DNA of 64,000 bases from Actinomycetes bacterium. GTDB lineage: Bacteria; Actinomycetota; Actinomycetes; Mycobacteriales; Mycobacteriaceae. Position numbers and translations under genes: made by a program. The stretch spans positions 1 to 64,000 of the forward strand of contig JAEXZY010000016.1 of the NCBI GenBank assembly GCA_023404955.1, read 5' to 3'. Shown here piece by piece: positions 33,563 through 46,324 of this stretch. The notes under the pieces were generated by a model. The model saw nothing but the letters and a program-made list of their open reading frames with translations. It did not search any database and was not told where the DNA came from. The stretch's first letter is position 1. Each line of letters starts with the position of its first letter.

Positions 33563-35006
33563 GCTTCTGCGGCCGCGGCTGTCGCGTCTGCTGCTGGCGA
33601 TCACGTTCGGCGCACTCTCACTCGGCAGCGCGCTGGCCCTGGCCGGGGTGTCGGCGTGGTTGATCACCCGCGCGTGGCAGATGCCGCCCGTTCTCGACCT
33701 GACGATCGCCGTCGTCGCCGTGCGCGCCTTCGGTATCTCTCGCGGCGTCTTCGGGTACTGCGAGAGACTGGCTTCCCACGACACCGCGCTGCGGGCCGCG
33801 AGCTCGGCGCGCGCACGCCTCTTCGCCCGGTTGGCGAGCGCCCCGGCCGACGACGTGACCCGCAGGCACAGCGGCGATCTGGTCGCCCGCATCGGCGCCG
33901 GCGTCGACGACGTCGCCGACGTGCTCGTTCGCGCCGTCGTGCCGATGTGCGTGGCGGGCGTCCTCGGCATCGCGGCCGTGGTGACGGTAGGAATGATCTC
34001 CCCGGCAACCGCCGCCGTGCTCGCCGCCAGCCTCCTGCTGGCCGGGGTGGCCGCTCCGGCCGTCGCCGCGCGCGCCGCCCGGCGCGCTGAAGATGTTGCA
34101 GCACAGCATCACTGCGAACGTGACACGGCGACCCTCCTGGCGCTGGACCACGCACCCGAGCTCCGGGTCGCCGGCCGACTCCCCGGCGTCCTCGCCGACG
34201 CGGGCGAGCAGCAGCGCCGCTGGGGGCACGCAATCGACCGCGCGGCCGCACCAGGGGCCGTCGCCGCAGCCGCTCCTGCCGCCGCCACGGGCATCAGTGT
34301 GCTCGGCGCTCTGCTGGCCGGTATCTCTCTGGCGGACACCGTCGCACCGACCACGCTGGCCGTGCTGATGCTGCTGCCACTGTCGGCCTTCGAGGCGACG
34401 GCGGCCCTGCCCGCGGCGGCCGTCGCACTGACCCGGGCCCGCATCGCGGCCCGGCGCCTGCGTGCCCTCACCGAACCGGATGGCACCGTGCGTCACCGCC
34501 CCGAGGTCACGTCCCTGCACCTCGAGAAGGGCGACCGAGTGGCCGTGGTGGGACCGAGCGGCTGCGGGAAGACGACGCTGTTGATGCGCACCGCCGGCAC
34601 GTTCTTCGCCGAGGACGCCCACCTGTTCGCCACGACGGTGCGCGACAACCTGCTCGTAGTCCGGGGTGACGCCACCGACGAAGAGCTCACCGACGCGCTG
34701 ACCCGGGTCGGACTCGGCCACTGGCTCGCCGAGCTGGCCGACGGCCTCTCGACGGTACTCATCGGTGGCGCGGCCGCGGTGTCGGCGGGTCAACGTCGAC
34801 GTCTGCTGTTGGCGCGGGCACTGATCTGCACGGCACCCACCGTGCTGCTCGACGAACCGACCGAGCACCTCGACCGCTCCGACGCCGAGACGCTGCTGTC
34901 TGACATCCTCGCGCCGTCAGGCTTGTTCGGCCCTGAGCGGACGGTCGTCGTCGCCACGCATCATCTGCCGGAATCGTCGGACGTCCGGGTAATCTCACCG
35001 ACATGA
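33549..35006 (+). CDS. cydC: Heterodimeric ABC exporter subunit CydC, shortened ATPase domain
   Basis: A 485-residue partner of CydD with six N-terminal membrane helices. Its ATPase domain is unusually compact. Walker A GPSGCGKTT (about 335) is only 29 residues from VRDNL, against 57 in CydD here. The usual A-loop strand before Walker A is almost absent (LEKGDRVAVVGPSG). The Q-loop reads AEDAHLF and the signature VSAGQRRRLLLARAL. Walker B TVLLDEPTEHLD and H-loop ATHHL remain. The frame is open with no sign of a frameshift. M. tuberculosis CydC is longer (about 576 residues). The start overlaps cydD by 14 nt. Confidence 0.9.
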   Translation: MWVYELLRPRLSRLLLAITFGALSLGSALALAGVSAWLITRAWQMPPVLDLTIAVVAVRAFGISRGVFGYCERLASHDTALRAASSARARLFARLASAPADDVTRRHSGDLVARIGAGVDDVADVLVRAVVPMCVAGVLGIAAVVTVGMISPATAAVLAASLLLAGVAAPAVAARAARRAEDVAAQHHCERDTATLLALDHAPELRVAGRLPGVLADAGEQQRRWGHAIDRAAAPGAVAAAAPAAATGISVLGALLAGISLADTVAPTTLAVLMLLPLSAFEATAALPAAAVALTRARIAARRLRALTEPDGTVRHRPEVTSLHLEKGDRVAVVGPSGCGKTTLLMRTAGTFFAEDAHLFATTVRDNLLVVRGDATDEELTDALTRVGLGHWLAELADGLSTVLIGGAAAVSAGQRRRLLLARALICTAPTVLLDEPTEHLDRSDAETLLSDILAPSGLFGPERTVVVATHHLPESSDVRVISPT

Positions 35007-35515
35007 GCGACGTGCCGCCACCTCCGCCGTATGGGCCGCCTCCGTACGGACCGCCCCCGCAGTACGGCGGATACGGAGCGCCTCAGGGCTATGGCGGCTA
35101 CGGCAGCTATCCGGGCGGGCCGCCGCCCGCGTCAGCACCGAAGAACGGATTGGGCTTCGCCGCACTGATTCTCGCGATCATCGGCATCGTGCTGTGCTGG
35201 TCGATCGCCGGCGGCATCGTGCTCGGGCTGAGCGCGGTCATCATCGGATTCCTCGCTCGGGGCAGAGTCAAGCGCGGCGAAGCGACCAACGGTGGCGTGG
35301 CGCTCGCCGGCATCGTGCTCGGGGCCGTTGCGATCGTCGCCGCGCTGGTGTTCATCCCGATCTACATCGGCCTCTTCGACCAGGTGGGTGGCACGGACTA
35401 CGTGGACTGCCTGAGCCGCGCCGGCAACGACAACAGCGCCGTCGAGCAGTGCGCCGAGGAGTTCCAACGGCGCGTCGAGGACCAGTTCTCGGTCACGGTG
35501 ACCCCGACCCGCTAG
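35003..35515 (+). CDS. DUF4190 domain membrane protein with a Pro/Tyr/Gly-rich N-terminus
   Basis: A 170-residue protein: residues 1-45 are a proline-, tyrosine- and glycine-rich low-complexity region (PPPPYGPPPYGPPPQYGGYG), then two membrane helices of the DUF4190 type (GFAALILAIIGIVLCW, GGVALAGIVLGAVAIVAALVF) and an external tail with two cysteines (VDCLSRAG, EQCAEEF). Function is unknown. ATG 35003 overlaps the cydC stop (ATGA), so it is translated with the cyd assembly transporter. Confidence 0.8.
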   Translation: MSDVPPPPPYGPPPYGPPPQYGGYGAPQGYGGYGSYPGGPPPASAPKNGLGFAALILAIIGIVLCWSIAGGIVLGLSAVIIGFLARGRVKRGEATNGGVALAGIVLGAVAIVAALVFIPIYIGLFDQVGGTDYVDCLSRAGNDNSAVEQCAEEFQRRVEDQFSVTVTPTR

Positions 35516-36375
35516 GAGCGGGCCGGGAAGTACTTCACGATCCCTTCCTGCACGACCGTGGCCAGCAGCTGACCCGACCGGTCGAAGAAGTGTCCGGAGC
35601 CCAGGCCGCGCGATTCCGCGGCCACCGGCGATGTGGTCGAGTAGAGCACCCAGTCGTCGAAGTGCACGGGCCGGTGGAACCACACGGAATGGTTGGTCGT
35701 CACCGCGAAGATCCGGTCGTGTCCCCACGACAGCCCGTGGGTGGTGATGATCGAATCCAGCACCGTGGTGTCCGAGGAGTAGACCAGCGCCGCCGCATGC
35801 AGGACCGGATCGTCGGGCATGGTGCCGCGGGCCGTCATCCACACGCGGTTGTGGGCCAGGCTGCCGCCCTTGTCCCGCATGATCCACGCCGGGTCGTTGG
35901 TGTAGCGCCACTCGATCGGGCGCAGCGCGTTGGCGAAGTGCGGCACGACCTCCTCGTACCCCGCCAGCAGGTCGTCGATCGGCGGCACGGCGAGAGGTTC
36001 GGCCACCTGGGGCGCCGTCGTACCGTGCTCGAGGCCCTTGCCGCCGGCCAGAAACGACACCAGCGCGGTCGTCAGCAGGGCGCCGTCCTGCATGACATCG
36101 ACACGCCGGTTGGCGAAGCGGCGCTCGTCCCGCAGACGCACCACGTGGAACTCCAGATCCCGCTCGGGATCACCGCCGGCGATGAAGTGCACCGACAGCG
36201 TGCTCGGCGGGACAGGATGGCTCAGCGTGCGGCTCGCCGCCACGAACGCCTGCGCCATCATCTGGCCGCCGAAGGTGCGGACCGGGTTCTTGCTCGGATG
36301 GCTGCCCCGGAAGAGGTCGTCGCCGACCCGCTCCAGGTCGAGCACTGCCAGCAGTTCATCGAAGTCTGCTGACAC
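35512..36375 (-). CDS. tesB: Acyl-CoA thioesterase II
   Basis: A 287-residue double-hotdog thioesterase. It contains FRGSHPSKNPVRTFGGQMMA (residues about 22-41) and, in the second half, TWGHDR-like LSWGHDRIFAVTTNHSVWFH with the catalytic Asp/Thr/Gln-type positions, ending in GLGSGHFFDRSGQLLATV. It hydrolyses medium- to long-chain acyl-CoA. GTG 36375 is 14 bp after pyk on the same strand. It corresponds by position to tesB1 (Rv1618). Confidence 0.93.
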   Translation of the reverse strand: MSADFDELLAVLDLERVGDDLFRGSHPSKNPVRTFGGQMMAQAFVAASRTLSHPVPPSTLSVHFIAGGDPERDLEFHVVRLRDERRFANRRVDVMQDGALLTTALVSFLAGGKGLEHGTTAPQVAEPLAVPPIDDLLAGYEEVVPHFANALRPIEWRYTNDPAWIMRDKGGSLAHNRVWMTARGTMPDDPVLHAAALVYSSDTTVLDSIITTHGLSWGHDRIFAVTTNHSVWFHRPVHFDDWVLYSTTSPVAAESRGLGSGHFFDRSGQLLATVVQEGIVKYFPARS

Positions 36376-36389
36376 GCAACCCCCAGGGT

Positions 36390-37808
36390 CTAGACGTCGT
36401 CCTCGCCGATGCGGTGGACGTGAATGAGATTGGTCGACCCTACTGTGCCCGGAGGTGCGCCCGCGACGATGACCACCAGATCACCGCGCTTGTAGCGGCC
36501 CAGTTCGAGCATCGATTTGTCGACCTGGCGGATCATGCCGTCCGTGGTCTGGATGTGCGGCACGATGAACGTCTCGGTACCCCAGGTCAACGCCAGCTGG
36601 CTGCGCACTTCGGGTAGCGCGGTGAACGCGAGCACCGGCAGCGGGGTGTGCAACCGGGCCAGCCGGCGCACGGTGTCCCCGGACTGCGTGAAGGCGACGA
36701 GCGCCTTGGCGTCCAGCCGCTCGCCGATGTCGCGCGCGGCATAGGAGATCACGCCCCGCTTGGTGCGCGGCACGTGGGTCAGCGGCGGCGCGGCCACCGA
36801 GTTCTCCTCGACCGCGGAGATGATGCGGGCCATGGTGCGCACCGTCTCGAACGGGAACTTACCGACGGACGTCTCCCCGGAGAGCATCACGGCGTCGGCA
36901 CCGTCGAGGACCGCGTTGGCCACGTCGGACGCCTCGGCGCGGGTCGGCCGGGAGTTCTCGATCATCGACTCCAGCATCTGGGTCGCGACGATGACGGGTT
37001 TGGCGTTCTCTCTGGCCATTTGGATGGCGCGCTTCTGCACGAGCGGCACCTCTTCGAGCGGGAGCTCGACGCCCAGATCACCGCGGGCGACCATGATCGC
37101 GTCGAATGCGAGCACGATGGCCTCGAGGTTGTCGATCGCTTCCGGCTTCTCCAGCTTGGCGATGACGGGGACCCGACGACCGACGCGGTCCATGATCTCG
37201 TGCACGAGTTCGACATCGGCCGGCGACCGGACGAACGACAGCGCGACCAGGTCGACGCCGAGGCGCAGCGCGAACTCGAGGTCGTCGATGTCCTTCTCCG
37301 AGAGCGCGGGCGCCGAGACGTTCATGCCGGGCAGCGACATGCCCTTGTTGTTGCTGACCTTGCCGCCCTCGGTGACGGTGCAGACCACGTCGCTGCCGTC
37401 GATGTGCTCGACGACCAGTCCGACGTTCCCGTCGTCGACGAGGACCCGGTCACCGGGCCGGGCGTCCTGGGCCAGCCGCTTGTAGGTCGTCGACACGCGG
37501 TCATGGGTGCCCTCGACGTCCTCGACGGTGATCCGCACCGTCTCGCCGTTCTCCCAGACGGTCGGGCCGTCGGCGAAACGACCGAGGCGGATCTTGGGGC
37601 CCTGTAGGTCGGCGAGGATGCCGACCGCGTGCCCGGTGCTGTCCGATGCCATCCGGACCCGCTTGTAGTTGGCCTCGTGATCGGGGTAGTCACCGTGGCT
37701 GAAGTTCAGCCGGGCGACGTCCATACCCGCCTCGACGAGCTTGCGGACCGCATCCTCGGTGGCCGTGGCCGGACCCAACGTACAGACGATTTTTCCGCGT
37801 CTACTCAC
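36390..37808 (-). CDS. pyk: Pyruvate kinase
   Basis: A 472-residue glycolytic enzyme converting phosphoenolpyruvate and ADP to pyruvate and ATP. Motifs: KIVCTLGPATATEDAVRKLV, NFSHGDY, the active-site segment VPVIAKLEKPEAIDN (Lys), MVARGDLGVELPLEEVPLVQ and VATQMLESMI. The C-terminal domain is complete. GTG 37808 is preceded by TATGCT 8 nt upstream on the minus strand, consistent with a leaderless or nearly leaderless mRNA. The name pykA is used in M. tuberculosis (Rv1617). Confidence 0.97.
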   Translation of the reverse strand: MSRRGKIVCTLGPATATEDAVRKLVEAGMDVARLNFSHGDYPDHEANYKRVRMASDSTGHAVGILADLQGPKIRLGRFADGPTVWENGETVRITVEDVEGTHDRVSTTYKRLAQDARPGDRVLVDDGNVGLVVEHIDGSDVVCTVTEGGKVSNNKGMSLPGMNVSAPALSEKDIDDLEFALRLGVDLVALSFVRSPADVELVHEIMDRVGRRVPVIAKLEKPEAIDNLEAIVLAFDAIMVARGDLGVELPLEEVPLVQKRAIQMARENAKPVIVATQMLESMIENSRPTRAEASDVANAVLDGADAVMLSGETSVGKFPFETVRTMARIISAVEENSVAAPPLTHVPRTKRGVISYAARDIGERLDAKALVAFTQSGDTVRRLARLHTPLPVLAFTALPEVRSQLALTWGTETFIVPHIQTTDGMIRQVDKSMLELGRYKRGDLVVIVAGAPPGTVGSTNLIHVHRIGEDDV

Positions 37809-37835
37809 GGATGCCGAGCATAGTCGTTAATCGAT

Positions 37836-43878
<6,043 letters not shown>

Positions 43879-43962
43879 GGACGACGCTCCTCGCAGTCCT
43901 GATTTTTCGTGGTCAGGGACTGCAGTGGCCCGTCGAGCGAGTGTATCAGCGCCGCTGGGCGG

Positions 43963-44376
43963 CTACCCGGTGAGAACGGTCGGGACGAGGGGGAAACCGG
44001 GCAGATTTCGGGCGACGGTCCAGGCGATGGCGGACGCGGCCACGACTGCCAGAAGAGGTTTGGTGGGTACCTGCTTGCCCTGGACCCGGCGGCCGAGGAT
44101 GAACGCCAAAAGCAGCGGAAGACCGATCAAGACGTAGGCATTGTCGACGAAGGCCGCGGCGAGGTCGCCGTGCAGCAGGTCGTGGGTCATCCTCAAGCCC
44201 CCGCAGGCAGGGCAGTTCCAACCGGTGAGGGCCCTGAAGGGGCATGGCGGGAACACGAAGCTCGGGCTGTGCGGATCGCCGAAGCCGATGTAAGCGAGGC
44301 TCCCCACCAGAGCCGCCCCGCTGCCGAGGCCGATGAGCAGGCGGTTGTTGCCGGTTCGACTCGGGCTAGGTGCCAT
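43963..44376 (-). CDS. DUF2752 family membrane protein
   Basis: A 137-residue protein. The DUF2752 core is PPCPFRALTGWNCPACGGLR followed by MTHDLLHGDLAAAFVDNAYV, flanked by three hydrophobic helices. The Cys-x-x-Cys-Gly motif might bind metal or form a disulfide. Function is unknown. It overlaps the TM2 gene by 11 bp and lies upstream of gltB on the same strand with an 84-bp gap. By position it matches Rv1616. Confidence 0.82.
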   Translation of the reverse strand: MAPSPSRTGNNRLLIGLGSGAALVGSLAYIGFGDPHSPSFVFPPCPFRALTGWNCPACGGLRMTHDLLHGDLAAAFVDNAYVLIGLPLLLAFILGRRVQGKQVPTKPLLAVVAASAIAWTVARNLPGFPLVPTVLTG

Positions 44377-44794
44377 CGCGCAGAGGACGTCCTTGGGGGT
44401 CGCGCACTCTATCGGTGAGGATCAGGATCGCGTCGATGATGCCCCAGATGACGGCGCCGATGCCGCAGGTGATGAGGCCCACGACGAGCTGAGCGACGCC
44501 GAGACCCGTGTAGCCGAGGTAGATGCGTCCGATGCCGACCAGACCGAAGAGGCCGAGCAGCTGCAGCAGGCCGGCGACCACCTTCGACTTCTCCGACAGC
44601 GGCTCACCCGTCATGGGGTGGCGACCGTATGGCGCGGAGGGATCGGTGTATGAGGGCGGGTATTGCCCGACCGGCGGCGGGAATTGCCCAGGCGGCGGAC
44701 CGTACTGCTGACCCGGGGGTGGGTAGCCGGGCTGCTGATATGGCGGCGGGTAGGGATTACCGCCCTCGCTGCCACCGAATTGCGGCTCAGTCAT
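44366..44794 (-). CDS. TM2 domain-containing protein
   Basis: A 142-residue protein: a Pro/Tyr/Gly/Gln-rich N-terminus (residues 1-60), then the TM2 domain, LLQLLGLFGLVGIGRIYLGY and GVAQLVVGLITCGIGAVIWG, with the conserved loop before IWGIIDAILIL. Function is unknown. It is translationally linked to the DUF2752 gene and matches Rv1615 by position. Confidence 0.85.
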   Translation of the reverse strand: MTEPQFGGSEGGNPYPPPYQQPGYPPPGQQYGPPPGQFPPPVGQYPPSYTDPSAPYGRHPMTGEPLSEKSKVVAGLLQLLGLFGLVGIGRIYLGYTGLGVAQLVVGLITCGIGAVIWGIIDAILILTDRVRDPQGRPLRDGT

Positions 44795-44819
44795 GGCACC
44801 AGCATGCCAGACCGTCTCG

Positions 44820-46247
44820 TCAGAACGGTGGTGGTTCGTAGGCGGCGGCCAGCCGGGCTTGGCGTTGTCGTTCGAGTTCGGCGTCGAGCTCGATGCGTTG
44901 TCGCCGCTCCTGTTTTATGCGTTTCCGGCGGTCCTGCTCACGGGTGGTGGCGCGCATCGGCATCATCGCGCTGCGATGCTCACCCTCGACCACCGGGGTC
45001 GCGGTCGTGATGGGCGCCGTCGGCACAGCCAAGCCGGGGAACAAGACACCCCCGAACGCCTCCGTGGTGTACACATGCCCGCTGGGTGCGGTCACCACGA
45101 CGGTGCCATCAGGACGCTGCCCGTCGGACCAGCCGTGGACACCGGTGAAGAACGTTTTGACCAAATGATGCGTACGGCAATACAGCTTGAGCCCCGAGGG
45201 ATGGGTCAAACCGAACGGCCACGGCGTCGTGTGGTCGACATCGCAACCCACCACCGGACGATCACAACCCGGGAACCGACACGTCAGATCCCGCCACCCC
45301 ACAAAATCCCGCAACGCCGCCGACGGCCGATACCCCGGCTCCGCATCGGCCCCAGGCACGCGGACCGGCTTGATCCTGGCCGTCGCCGCGATCCGCCGCA
45401 CCGACTCCGCGGGCAGCACCCCGAACCCCGACAGATACCCCGGCTTGGAGCTGGCGCCCTCGACGGTCTTCTGTTCGGCCAGCACATGAATCACCACCTG
45501 CGCCGCCGACTCCCGCGCCTGTGTTGCGGTGCAATCCGGCGACCCACACCGACACGCCAACGTTGCCTCCCACCGCCCCAACGCACCGGTGGCATCCGCA
45601 CGGCGCTGCTGCTGGGAGCGAGGATCATTCGGACACACCGACTCCGCGATCACGTTCAACCGCTGATCGATCGCCTCGGCATCAGCAGCATCCACCACTC
45701 CACCGATCAGCGCCATCCCCGCCGTAGTTGGGTGCGGCTCCACCTCAATGTAGCGACCCTCCTCCACAACAGGGGGCACCCGCACCCCGGCCGGGTCATG
45801 CTCAGCGACCCACATATCCACACGGTCGCGCAGCTTCGGCTTCGATAACCGCATCCACTTGTGCACCACACCGGCCAGCGAGCGATCCAGCTCGGCGATC
45901 ACCTCATCGAGCACGTTCTCGGTCCGCGTGATGATCACCTGCACCATCCGGTAATCGATGTCACCCCGGGCGAACACCGCCGCCACCTCGGGCAACCGCT
46001 GATACAGCGACACCGCCTGCCGCACCTGAGGAACCGCCCGATCACGACTGATGTTCTGCGCCGCCGAAACTTCCGCAGCCACCGCCTCGACCACATCGGT
46101 GTACCAGAACTGGGCTTCCTCGTAATCACGGCAGCGCCGCCGATACAACCCCGCGATCGCACCCAGACGCCGCGCAATCGCCGCCGACTCCGCACGCGCA
46201 GCAACGGCCATCGTGTCGACCAGCACCGCCGGATCATCGTCGAACAT
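44820..46247 (-). CDS. DUF222 / HNH endonuclease signature protein (13E12 repeat family)
   Basis: A 475-residue protein with an N-terminal DUF222 helical domain (residues about 1-300) and a C-terminal HNH nuclease motif: CRFPGCDRPVVGCDVDHTTP, then CRTHHLVKTFF. The family is multi-copy in mycobacteria (13E12 repeat proteins) and associated with phage or mobile DNA; its function is not established. ATG 46247 is chosen: TAATAT ends 7 nt before it, fitting a leaderless transcript. No gene of this type is expected at this place in M. tuberculosis, so it is probably an insertion between the TM2 gene and lgt. Confidence 0.88.
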   Translation of the reverse strand: MFDDDPAVLVDTMAVAARAESAAIARRLGAIAGLYRRRCRDYEEAQFWYTDVVEAVAAEVSAAQNISRDRAVPQVRQAVSLYQRLPEVAAVFARGDIDYRMVQVIITRTENVLDEVIAELDRSLAGVVHKWMRLSKPKLRDRVDMWVAEHDPAGVRVPPVVEEGRYIEVEPHPTTAGMALIGGVVDAADAEAIDQRLNVIAESVCPNDPRSQQQRRADATGALGRWEATLACRCGSPDCTATQARESAAQVVIHVLAEQKTVEGASSKPGYLSGFGVLPAESVRRIAATARIKPVRVPGADAEPGYRPSAALRDFVGWRDLTCRFPGCDRPVVGCDVDHTTPWPFGLTHPSGLKLYCRTHHLVKTFFTGVHGWSDGQRPDGTVVVTAPSGHVYTTEAFGGVLFPGLAVPTAPITTATPVVEGEHRSAMMPMRATTREQDRRKRIKQERRQRIELDAELERQRQARLAAAYEPPPF

Positions 46248-46254
46248 GTGTTCG

Positions 46255-46260
46255 ATATTA
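46255..46260 (-). promoter_or_regulatory. Candidate -10 element for the DUF222/HNH gene
   Basis: TAATAT, the strongest -10-like hexamer in this part, ends 7 nt before ATG 46247 with no ribosome site, consistent with a leaderless mRNA. Confidence 0.45.
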
Positions 46261-46324
46261 CCGAGGAGGGGTGACACCCTTCGACACGAACAATCTCGCC
46301 TGTGGATAGTTCAGCGAGGCGCGA

